From the NCBI GenBank assembly GCA_964387885.1, contig CAYLYZ010000167.1, forward strand, positions 1 to 8,921: DNA of 8,921 nucleotides. Direction: 5' to 3'. Made by a program: the position numbers and the translations under genes. This DNA comes from JABGPL01 sp964387885 (lineage in GTDB: Bacteria; Electryoneota; AABM5-125-24; Hatepunaeales; Hatepunaeaceae). Below the pieces are notes generated by a model. It saw only the letters and a list, made by a program, of their open reading frames with translations. It made no database searches and was not told where the DNA came from. The first letter of the stretch is position 1, and each line of letters begins with the position of its first letter. Below, piece after piece: positions 1 through 7,800 of this stretch.

Positions 1-893
1 TTCTAAAAGCTATCGAATGTGGAAAAGCAGTTCGACATCGTACAAGAATATCAGAAGGATCTGTTTCAGTTGCGAGCGCAGCAGTAGAATTATCGAGTAA
101 AATCTTCGGTTCGCTCGAAAATTGTAATGTGCTTCTCGTAGGAGCAGGGCAGACGGTCAATTTGGCAGCCAAGTTCTTTGGGAATGCAGGAGTCAATTCT
201 TGGCGGATAAGTAATAGAACTGAGGTCAATTCAAAAAGGTTGGCTGATCAGCTTAATGGTGGTGTGACTTCTTTCCCCCCATCTAAAGAGGACATTGAAT
301 GGGCAGACATTATCCTCTCTGCCACCAGCAGTCCAGATCCAATAATCAAAGTCGACAAAGCGTCGGGATTGAATGATGGCGAACGGAAAATGCAGCTATT
401 TCTCGATCTGGCGGTTCCCCGCGACATAGAATCAAATATTCGTGATCTACCCAATAATTTCCTGTATACTGTGGATGATTTCAAAGATTTGGTTGCAGCA
501 AATCTTGAAGCTCGCAAGGTTGAATCGGTTCGAGCCGAGAAAATCGTTGGGAAATTGATTGCAGAGTTTACTAAGTGGTATCAGGAGAATAAGATTTCAC
601 CGACAATACAACAGCTTCAAAACGTTCTCGAAACTATCCGTATTGAAGAAGTGAATCGAAATGCAAACAGGTTTCTGAATGAGGATCGAGAACAAGTAGA
701 TAAATTCTCAAAATCGTTGATGCGGAAGGTAACGAGTTTGATTATTTCTAATTTAAAACGTGCATCTCATGAAAAGGATGACATCAGACTTGCCAAAGCA
801 GTAACAATCGCCTTATCATCTGCTGATAACACTAATACAAATGAAGTTCTGGAGAAGCTTGACAATGAGTTTTCCCATAGATCGACCCCGTAG
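1..893 (+). CDS. hemA: glutamyl-tRNA reductase, 3' part (5' end outside window)
   Basis: NADPH-dependent reduction of glutamyl-tRNA(Glu) to glutamate-1-semialdehyde, the first committed step of C5-pathway tetrapyrrole synthesis in the cytoplasm. The frame is open from base 3, giving 296 visible residues; the family is about 420 long, so roughly the first 120-130, including the catalytic cysteine domain, lie off the left edge. Visible residues 7-36 carry the conserved stretch ending the catalytic domain (GKAVRHRTRIS, then EGSVSVASAAVEL). The NADPH-binding Rossmann glycines follow (VLLVGAGQ, residues 43-50) with the NRT segment after them. The last 100 or so residues form the charged helical dimerisation domain. 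The GTG at 129 inside VLLVGAG is not a start, because homology continues upstream of it. The 3' end overlaps hemB by 29 bp, implying co-transcription and probably translational coupling. Identification is confident from motifs and neighbours. Confidence 0.95.
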   Translation, partial: LKAIECGKAVRHRTRISEGSVSVASAAVELSSKIFGSLENCNVLLVGAGQTVNLAAKFFGNAGVNSWRISNRTEVNSKRLADQLNGGVTSFPPSKEDIEWADIILSATSSPDPIIKVDKASGLNDGERKMQLFLDLAVPRDIESNIRDLPNNFLYTVDDFKDLVAANLEARKVESVRAEKIVGKLIAEFTKWYQENKISPTIQQLQNVLETIRIEEVNRNANRFLNEDREQVDKFSKSLMRKVTSLIISNLKRASHEKDDIRLAKAVTIALSSADNTNTNEVLEKLDNEFSHRSTP

Positions 894-1836
894 ATTACGG
901 CGCTCAGAGACATTACGCAATCTGGTTAGAGAGACAGGACTTACTGTAAATGATCTTGTACAGCCTTTATTTATCGTTCCTGGAAAGCGAATTCGAAAAG
1001 AAATCAGTAGTATGCCAGGGCAATATCATTTGTCTGTTGATGAAGCAGTCAAGGAAGCGAAACGGATTTGGAAAATCGGAGTACCTGCGATAATCCTCTT
1101 TGGTTTGCCTTCATTTAAAGATCCAAAAGGCAACTCGGCATGGAATCCTGATGGAGAAGTCCAATCTGCGACACTAGCAATAAAAAGAACTTGCCCTGAA
1201 CTGGTCGTAATTACGGACGTTTGCCTCTGTGAATACACAGATCATGGTCATTGTGGGATATTAAAGGGTGATACAGTAGCGAACGATCCAACACTGGAAC
1301 TTTTGGCGAAAACAGCAGTAAGTCACGCGGTTGCAGGGGCGGATATCGTTGCGCCGTCAGATATGATGGATGGACGAGTTGGTGCAATAAGAAAGGCACT
1401 CGACGGATTTGGATATCATTATGTTTCTATTCTCTCATACGCGGTGAAATACGCATCTGCGTATTATGGGCCATTTCGAGAGGCGGCAGAGTCTGCGCCT
1501 CAATCGGGGGATCGGTGTGGATATCAGATGGATCCGGCAAATGTCCTTGAAGCACTAAGGGAAGCTGAGTTAGATCTGGATGAGGGCGCGGATATGATAA
1601 TGGTCAAACCCGGTGTGGCATACTTAGATGTATTAACAAAGGTAAAAGAGAAATTCGGCCGAGTTACTGCAGCATATCAGGTTTCAGGCGAATATGCAAT
1701 GATAGAAGCTGCAGCAGAGAAAGGCTGGATTGACAGGAAACGGACAATTCTTGAAACCCTATTATCATTTAAGCGTGCAGGGGCTGATTTCATTTTGACC
1801 TACCACGCAACCGAAGTTGCCGGATGGCTGAAATAG
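865..1836 (+). CDS. hemB: porphobilinogen synthase (delta-aminolevulinic acid dehydratase)
   Basis: Condenses two 5-aminolevulinate molecules into porphobilinogen in the cytoplasm. The product is 323 residues, the usual family length. The zinc-site cysteines are present in DVCLCEYTDHGHC (Cys120, Cys122, Cys130), marking the zinc-dependent class. The two active-site lysines are Lys195 (in SYAVKYASAYYGPFREA) and the Schiff-base Lys248 (in MIMVKPGVAYLD). The preceding acidic stretch EAELDLDEGAD resembles the region that carries the allosteric magnesium site in family members that have one. I chose the ATG at 865: it gives the typical N-terminus MSFPIDRPRRLRRSE and has GGAG at 851-854 ten bases upstream. 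An in-frame ATG at 841 would add eight residues unlike the family. It overlaps the end of hemA and lies 110 bp before hemL. Confidence 0.97.
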   Translation: MSFPIDRPRRLRRSETLRNLVRETGLTVNDLVQPLFIVPGKRIRKEISSMPGQYHLSVDEAVKEAKRIWKIGVPAIILFGLPSFKDPKGNSAWNPDGEVQSATLAIKRTCPELVVITDVCLCEYTDHGHCGILKGDTVANDPTLELLAKTAVSHAVAGADIVAPSDMMDGRVGAIRKALDGFGYHYVSILSYAVKYASAYYGPFREAAESAPQSGDRCGYQMDPANVLEALREAELDLDEGADMIMVKPGVAYLDVLTKVKEKFGRVTAAYQVSGEYAMIEAAAEKGWIDRKRTILETLLSFKRAGADFILTYHATEVAGWLK

Positions 1837-1867
1837 GATCGATCTGAATCAAACTCGAAATCGGTGA

Positions 1868-1930
1868 TGCCAGGCGTCCTCGCCTGACATTTCAAACGAA
1901 TTCCAATCTGTCAGGAGAGGACACCTGGCA
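1868..1930. repeat. long inverted repeat between hemB and hemL
   Basis: Two 22-base arms (1868-1889 and 1909-1930) match as reverse complements at 20 of 22 positions, around a 19-base loop. The left arm is itself a small hairpin (CAGGCG, TCCT loop, CGCCTG). The two mismatches between the arms fall at the positions that pair with each other inside each arm. No T-run follows on either strand, so it does not look like an intrinsic terminator. It would fold in the hemB-hemL transcript, ending 16 bases before the hemL start. It could be a dispersed palindromic repeat, a processing site or a translation-modulating stem; sequence alone does not decide. Confidence 0.85.
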
Positions 1931-1946
1931 ATATCAATAAATACAA

Positions 1947-3218
1947 ATGAATAATTCCGAACGATATTTTGACCGAGCCCGAAAGGTCATACCAGGTGGG
2001 GTAAACTCACCTGTTCGGGCGTTTAAGAGCGTTGGAGGTTCACCAAAATTCATCTCATCTGCAAATGGGTGTGAACTGACCGATGCCGATGGTGAGGATT
2101 ATATTGATTATATAGGTTCTTGGGGACCGATGATTCTCGGCCACGCTCACCCTGAAATTACTAAAACTCTTGATGAAGCAGTGAGAAGAGGCACCAGTTA
2201 TGGGGCTCCGTGTCGGGCAGAGGTTGTTTTGGCAGAGATGATCGTAGATCGTATACCATCGGTTGATATGATCCGTTTTGTTAACTCCGGAACTGAAGCT
2301 ACCATGTCTGCAATCCGGCTGGCACGCGCAGCTACAGGAAGGGATATTATAATCAAATTTGCCGGAGGTTATCATGGTCATGCAGATAGCTTCCTCATAC
2401 AAGCTGGTTCGGGCGTAGCAACGTTCGGGAGCCCTGACAGCCCCGGTGTTACAGCCGGTGCAGCGAAAGATACGCTAATTGCTGAGTTCAATGATATACA
2501 ATCAATTCAAGATCTAGTAAATAAATCAGCTGGAAAAATCGCAGCAATAATTGTTGAACCTGTTCCCGGAAATATGGGAGTTGTTCCACCTGAGCCCGGA
2601 TTCCTCCAGGGATTAAGGGACATCTGTGATTTTTCTGGAGCTTTGTTGATCTTCGATGAGGTGATGTGTGGATTCCGCGTCCATCCGGAAGGTGCTCAAG
2701 GACTGTACGGAGTAAAGACCGACTTAACAACTTTTGGAAAGATCATTGGTGGAGGTATGCCTGTGGGTGCATACGGTGGCAGGCAAGATCTGATGAGCAT
2801 GATTTCTCCTCAAGGTTCTGTCTATCAAGCAGGAACTTTATCGGGTAATCCGCTCGCTATGACTGCAGGGATTGAAACCCTCAAAAGATTGACTTCTGAA
2901 GTTTACGCGAAAATTGAAAAGGTCTCTGCTCAACTTGAAGAGGGATTAAATATGGTCGTTGCTGATTTAGGGGTGGAAGCCGTTGTTCAAAGAGTGGGAT
3001 CAATGTTAACGTTGTTTTTCCATCCCGGTCCGGTAAAGAATTTCAACGACGCTAAGGCTGCCGATCATTCTCGTTTCGCGAAATTCTTCAATAATATGCT
3101 TGAGAATGGTGTGCATCTTCCTCCGAGTGGGTATGAAGCATGGTTTATTTCAGCAGCTCATACACCGGATGTAATCTACAAAACAATTGATGCAGCACGA
3201 CAGTCTCTGAGAGATTAA
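1947..3218 (+). CDS. hemL: glutamate-1-semialdehyde 2,1-aminomutase
   Basis: PLP enzyme that converts glutamate-1-semialdehyde, made by the upstream hemA product, to 5-aminolevulinate, the substrate of hemB. The product is 423 residues, the normal length for this class-III aminotransferase-fold family. Diagnostic segments: VIPGGVNSPVRAF near residues 14-26, NSGTEATMSAIRLAR at 113-127 (PLP phosphate contact), GGYHGHADSFL at 140-150, FDEVMCGFR at 236-244 (Asp237 to pyridine nitrogen), and the PLP lysine Lys265 in TTFGKIIGGGMPVGAYGGR. The start is fixed: an in-frame TAA lies two codons upstream and the N-terminus matches the family. There is no Shine-Dalgarno at normal spacing. The 16 bases before the ATG are A/T-rich and sit directly after the right arm of the inverted repeat; a GGAG-like run at 1914-1920 lies inside that arm and is too far away. 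Last gene of the heme group; no convincing + strand terminator follows. Confidence 0.98.
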   Translation: MNNSERYFDRARKVIPGGVNSPVRAFKSVGGSPKFISSANGCELTDADGEDYIDYIGSWGPMILGHAHPEITKTLDEAVRRGTSYGAPCRAEVVLAEMIVDRIPSVDMIRFVNSGTEATMSAIRLARAATGRDIIIKFAGGYHGHADSFLIQAGSGVATFGSPDSPGVTAGAAKDTLIAEFNDIQSIQDLVNKSAGKIAAIIVEPVPGNMGVVPPEPGFLQGLRDICDFSGALLIFDEVMCGFRVHPEGAQGLYGVKTDLTTFGKIIGGGMPVGAYGGRQDLMSMISPQGSVYQAGTLSGNPLAMTAGIETLKRLTSEVYAKIEKVSAQLEEGLNMVVADLGVEAVVQRVGSMLTLFFHPGPVKNFNDAKAADHSRFAKFFNNMLENGVHLPPSGYEAWFISAAHTPDVIYKTIDAARQSLRD

Positions 3219-3356
3219 AAGCCTTGATTTATCACGGTGTACGATGTTAGTAACGTCAAGCGTCATCGAGTTCTTTGAAATATTCGACTCTTGTGAAAGC
3301 ATGTCGCTCCCATTCAGCAGTCTGCCCGAGAATGCAAAGCGTCCCTATTTTTCCTC

Positions 3357-3377
3357 ATTCCCAACTTGATTGGGAAT
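3357..3377. repeat. short palindrome ATTCCCAA / TTGGGAAT
   Basis: A perfect 8-bp inverted repeat (3357-3364 and 3370-3377) with a 5-base loop CTTGA. Short palindromes built on TTCCCAA/TTGGGAA are common as dispersed repeats in a number of bacterial genomes; that this is such a copy is inference. No T-run follows on either strand, so it is not an obvious terminator. Confidence 0.6.
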
Positions 3378-3481
3378 CCAGAATACACAAGCACTTAGGA
3401 AATCACTTTTCCTGGAGAATAAGAGGAATTGAAGAAAACAAAGAATATTTCAAAAGTCTCGAAGACACCTGACACCACTGG

Positions 3482-3512
3482 AAACAAAACAGGCAGACGG
3501 GGCGTCTGCCTG
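3482..3512 (-). terminator. rho-independent terminator for the leftward genes
   Basis: A perfect 10-bp GC-rich stem, CAGGCAGACG (3490-3499) and CGTCTGCCTG (3503-3512), closes a 3-base loop. Read on the minus strand the stem is followed directly by TTTTGTTT (3489 down to 3482), giving the classical hairpin plus U-tract. It begins 25 bases after the stop codon of the acetyltransferase at 3537. On the plus strand no T-run follows (CACGCTCAAAT), so it should act on leftward transcription; as a palindrome it could also slow transcripts arriving from hemL. Confidence 0.8.
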
Positions 3513-3536
3513 CACGCTCAAATATCCAACCTGACC

Positions 3537-4748
3537 TTATTCCCACACTAACGGTGGATTCCCACCTGTTGGATACCCCGTTGGGAAGAGTACCTCGATC
3601 AGTCGAATTGCCTTATCCCCGCCCCTCACATTAATATCCGGATTTTTTAACAGATCATGAATATCAGAGTACCCGGTGATTAGAGGATTCAGACCGATTA
3701 ACGGAATATCGAGGTTAAATTCGATATCAGGTTTGTATTCATCGACAGATACTCTACCACCCTTTCCCGTTAAACATACCTTATTGTCTTCACTGCAGAT
3801 ACCGAATTTAATGTTTGTTTGAGCGAATTCGGAGTACTTAAGTCTACGTTCAAACTCCGTCGATAATTTGGTTAAAACTGAGATCAGGTTTAAAACCTGC
3901 ACCATTCCAGCTCCCCCTCCTCCTCTTAATACAACAGGGCTATAACGCTTGAAGGCATAGCGAGCGAATGGGTGATCCGGATTGACAAGACAGAAGAACT
4001 GAGGTATTTCCTTTTGTTTAGCCCGGTCAAGTAATCGGTGAAAGATGAACTCGGAAACATCATCGTTTTTCGTTCCAATTTCCTGCGAACACGGTCGTCC
4101 CCAGTCCTTGCCGATAGAATAATATCCAACAACTTTTCCGGCTTTCCCAGTCACAACATTAAACTCAATATCCCCGCAGGTTTTCCAATCAAACATTTCC
4201 GGAGACCTTAACTCAGCCATAGTACGGGTTGCTGAATTGCTGTGATAGATTTCGGTTACCTTATTCAGATCTCCTTCAGTAAACCGTCTACAATTGAAGT
4301 TGTGTTCAATCTCTGGCAGGGATTGCTTTGAATTGAGGATTATTTCTGAGCTCATTATCGCCGGTGTGTAACCAAATCTTGTATACAAACCGGGATGTCC
4401 CCACAAGTGTGCAATGTCTATGCCCTGTCCTTTCATGTATTCTACACCATCGACCATCAAAGCCGAGCCACAACCACGATTTTCGTAATCAGGGTGGGTA
4501 GCAAGGGGAGCGATCATTGCGCCATTTACAACTGCTGTACCGATTCGCAAGGGGCGTCTTATTATCATAACTGCGCTTACGATTTTTCCATCTATTTCAA
4601 CTACTTTTACATCACCCTTTCGAAAGTTTTTATCCTCAAAAGCTGTTATTTCAATCATTTTGCTTTCGAGTGGTGAACCTTCAAATGCTAAATCCACCAC
4701 TTTATATATTTCCGGATACTCGTTTTCTTCCGCTGGTCTTATAATCAT
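3537..4748 (-). CDS. Eis-like GNAT N-acetyltransferase with C-terminal SCP2-like domain
   Basis: Predicted acetyl-CoA-dependent N-acetyltransferase of the Eis type, 403 residues, almost the same length as characterised Eis proteins (about 400). The N-terminal GNAT domain (residues 1-140) shows the acetyl-CoA loop in THPDYENRGCGSALM (Arg91-Gly92-Cys93-Gly94) and the LYTRFGY motif at 121-127, the region that holds the catalytic tyrosine in Eis. A second, degenerate GNAT-like region spans about 150-285. Residues about 290-403 form the sterol-carrier-protein-2-like domain, ending LFPTGYPTGGNPPLVWE; in Eis the C-terminal carboxylate sits in the active site. The start has AAAAGGA ten bases upstream and an in-frame TAA immediately before the ATG. 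It lies 76 bp downstream of the large membrane protein and is followed by a terminator, so the two are probably co-transcribed. The substrate (aminoglycoside, peptide, polyamine or other amine) cannot be inferred. Confidence 0.88.
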   Translation of the reverse strand: MIIRPAEENEYPEIYKVVDLAFEGSPLESKMIEITAFEDKNFRKGDVKVVEIDGKIVSAVMIIRRPLRIGTAVVNGAMIAPLATHPDYENRGCGSALMVDGVEYMKGQGIDIAHLWGHPGLYTRFGYTPAIMSSEIILNSKQSLPEIEHNFNCRRFTEGDLNKVTEIYHSNSATRTMAELRSPEMFDWKTCGDIEFNVVTGKAGKVVGYYSIGKDWGRPCSQEIGTKNDDVSEFIFHRLLDRAKQKEIPQFFCLVNPDHPFARYAFKRYSPVVLRGGGGAGMVQVLNLISVLTKLSTEFERRLKYSEFAQTNIKFGICSEDNKVCLTGKGGRVSVDEYKPDIEFNLDIPLIGLNPLITGYSDIHDLLKNPDINVRGGDKAIRLIEVLFPTGYPTGGNPPLVWE

Positions 4749-4778
4749 TTACTCAATATCCTTTTGTTAACGATTTTC

Positions 4779-4817
4779 AGATTTGATCAGAAACCTCTTA
4801 TCTCTAATATCAAATCT
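4779..4817. repeat. inverted repeat in the spacer between the two leftward genes
   Basis: Perfect 9-base arms AGATTTGAT (4779-4787) and ATCAAATCT (4809-4817) around a 21-base loop, between the stop of the large membrane protein and the start of the acetyltransferase. The stem is AT-rich and no T-run follows on the minus strand, so it is unlikely to terminate. It could form a weak mRNA stem or be an operator for an internal promoter. Confidence 0.5.
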
Positions 4818-4824
4818 ACCATGC

Positions 4825-7800
4825 TCAATTGGATTGTTTAGGAGATCCTCTTCTTAACAATTTCGTCCAGTATATGGCAAACCAGAGAGTAATAATGAAA
4901 GTTAAAACGGAAACCTGGATTCCTACCGGATGAGGGTAGGATATAATGGAAGAAATTTTTCCTAAAAGTAATCCCGATGATAAAGCCACTGGAAGAATTG
5001 CCATATTCGATCTGAACAATTTGGTGTACAATACCAGATACATGATTCCCTGGCAAAATCCAAATAACAGCCAATACCAGATTGAATAGGTGGTCAATCC
5101 CGAATTGGAACTAACAAACCATAAGACAAATACCGATCCGAGAACGAGTTTCTTTCTCTGCCATCCACCTGATAATTTGTGCAGAGCTGAAAAAATAAAC
5201 AATATGAAAATTGTATTCTTTATGAACATCTCTAACATAGACGCAGAGCTTAGAATTGGGAGAAAAGATGTTGACGATCCCAAACCAAATGCATTCCATA
5301 CTGGCGTGAGTGAAGGTTTAAGTAATAATATCAGTGAATTAATTCCAATCCAGATTGCACCAGCACTGAATCCGATGAGTAAAATCCCCCTATCTGTTTG
5401 AGTTTCCCCACCAGCATTTTCTCCAACGATCCATTTGAATGCGAGAGCAAAAATCATCGCATTCCCAATTGCACCGAGGAATTCCATTATTAGTCCTGGC
5501 ACGAATAGTTGAAACATTTGAGTATTAAAGGGTTCTGAAGTGGTAAAATTTACAATCCTTAAAGGGAGATTATTGAAAAATGTAATAACCTTCAAGGCGC
5601 TCAATGTAACAAGAAAAATCAGGAATATTCGCAATGGGAATTTTCGTCTGCTCCAAACAACAACCGCAATAATGACGGCTGTAATTCTTATTAGTTGTAC
5701 AATTGTATTGACAACATTTGAAATTAATCGTGGATTTTTTCGCTTTTCACGCTGCTCACGATCCCACTCTTCAGGAGTCTTAATACGTTTCCCGAAACCG
5801 GTTACTTCATCACCACTTATATTTACATAAATCCTTGCTTCACCCTTATCCAATGGGTAGTTCAGAGAATCAGAGAATTCAAACCGCCAATCCTTCCTTT
5901 CTGGTTTCTTTGTTTCTTCAGCCAGGACTTCAAGGAAGACATCGGGATCTCTATTATACCTTTCTTTTAAAACACCATGTGCAATATTCCGAGCTTCCTC
6001 AACGGTCAGATTAGCACCTGGTCTCGCTTCCGGGAGTGTGTGTCTGAAATTGATGATGTTGTTTCCCGGTCCAATACCTACGAAATATTCCTCTGCTTTT
6101 TCATTTACTTCGATCTCCTCCCCAAAACGTGCAAATCTAACCTGCCAGGTTGGGCTTTCAACATATTTGTTATCGAGCAGGGATATAAAATCATCCTTCT
6201 CACCAATCTCCCAGATGAATTTACGCGGCCTACTGGAACCAAAACTTGTTGCTGGCATACGTTTCCAGTCCTCTCCGAGTTTAGTGCCCATAGTTTCAAG
6301 TTCTTTCTCAGCAATCTCAACCGCTTCAGATTTCTTCAAAGACAACATCGGAGCATAATTATCCCAATCGTACAATCCATAAAAGAGAATAACTCCGACG
6401 ATGCCTCCAATTATCAATATCTGGCGTGATTTTGAGCTTAACCTCGTTACAATCTGAACCTCCTCAATGACAGCTTCCTTCACTTTACCCGCAGCTGGAA
6501 TCCACGCCCTATTAAAGTGTTCGGCAGCAATGGATGTCCATTTCCCAGCAGTTATTCTCCGCCATAAAACAAGCAATACCGGTAGAGATGTCAGGAGAAT
6601 AACCATCATCCTGTCAAACCAGATTCCCTTGCTCGACTGTATAAATAACGGTAACGACATCAAGACAGCATCATATGCAAAATGGAGAAGTATTCCAGGT
6701 AGGAGACCAAATCGGATAAATACCCACCCATAGAACAGAGAAGGTAAAAAGAGCTCAACCACTCTCGCATAAGCGGGTTGTTGAGCATAGTTGGCATGTC
6801 CGGCACCGAAAATAAATGCCTGAACTACTAAACAAACAATAATAAACTGCTTTCGTCTGCCAAATTTTTGGCCGATCAGTGCCGCCCCAGCAATTGGGAT
6901 TGCCCGAAAGAGACACTCCTCCATGAATCCTGCCTGAAGTGCAGTACTTACGGATGACAGCCAGGGATATAGCGTTCCAAGAATGTTTGGTTCAACCATT
7001 GCACCCACTGGACTCCACCAGCCGAGAACTTTTTCGCTGAAGAAATAGAACACCAGAACAAACGCAATATCAAATGCAATAAGACCGTAACCACCGGCAG
7101 TGTAACCGAGGACTTCTCCGGAGGATCCATTCTGTTTTGACCAAAGGCGCCAGAGCTGAGGATGTCGTGGAAAAGCCCTGCGTGAAAGACTTTCTGCTGC
7201 CATAAATGTCAACCACAACATTACACCCATTAATATGGAATTGAGAATTGCAGATATAACCTGTTCTGTGATAAAGCCACCTGTTGAGACGGCAGTATCG
7301 TACCAGTTCCAGGATAATGGGAGATAATTCAATTGGTCCAGCATAGACAATACAGCTACAATCATCGCCCATTGCAGTGGTTTCTTCCAGATAAGCCACC
7401 TGTCTCTCACGATGAAGAATAATCCAACGCCAATACCACCGAGAATATATAGAATCAGAATCGCACCCCAGGCAAATTCCGATATCGTTTCGTTTGTGGA
7501 CCGCATCTCTCGGTATCGTCGCTTGAAAGCTTCGGGTACTTTTACATCATAATCCACCTCGGTCAACCTGTCGCCACTTATTGTCAGGTCGAGCCTGTAT
7601 GGTGCTTCACCAACCTTAATATCCGGTCGTTCATATACGAAGAAATGGTCAATTCGATCTGATGGCCGAACCTCCTCTGATGATTCAACTAATTCCCACT
7701 GAGATAAATCGACATTCCAATCGACACAAGACTGTTCAGCTATTACCAATGCAGAATCGGCCGACAATGCAGCTCCGGGATCATCTTCCGGGATTTTCTG

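Larger units (their letters stand above)
3219..3536. other. convergent intergenic region, palindromes but no gene
   Basis: Spacer between the stop of hemL (+) and the stop of the acetyltransferase (-). No open frame here looks like a real protein. It holds short palindromes at 3357-3377 and 3397-3413 and the terminator hairpin at 3490-3512, each described separately or here. The 3397-3413 element is a 6-bp stem (AGGAAA and TTTCCT) with a 5-base loop. I see no clear terminator for hemL itself. The density of palindromes suggests an area that collects dispersed repeat elements. Confidence 0.7.

Noticed and set aside
129..131. GTG at 129 as the start of a short hemA-like gene
   Set aside because: The frame is open to the window edge and the upstream codons encode the conserved glutamyl-tRNA reductase segment, so this is an internal valine.
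841..865. Earlier ATG at 841 as the hemB start
   Set aside because: It adds MKFWRSLT, unlike family N-termini, lengthens the overlap with hemA, and lacks the well-placed GGAG that serves the ATG at 865.
1868..1930. hemB-hemL inverted repeat as an intrinsic terminator or riboswitch
   Set aside because: There is no T-run on either strand after the stem, hemL follows on the same strand, and I recognise no riboswitch core.
3219..3300. Terminator for hemL on the plus strand
   Set aside because: Only weak 5-base stems such as CGATG/CATCG with long loops and no T-run are present.
3275..3472. 65-codon open frame after hemL on the plus strand
   Set aside because: It uses a TTG start without a ribosome site and reads straight through two palindromes; its residues look like translated repeat (FPHSQLDWESR), not a conserved protein.
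5977..6429. 150-codon open frame on the plus strand opposite the large membrane protein
   Set aside because: It lies wholly antisense to a strongly supported gene, has no ribosome site or recognisable motif, and its composition is that expected of a complementary-strand shadow.
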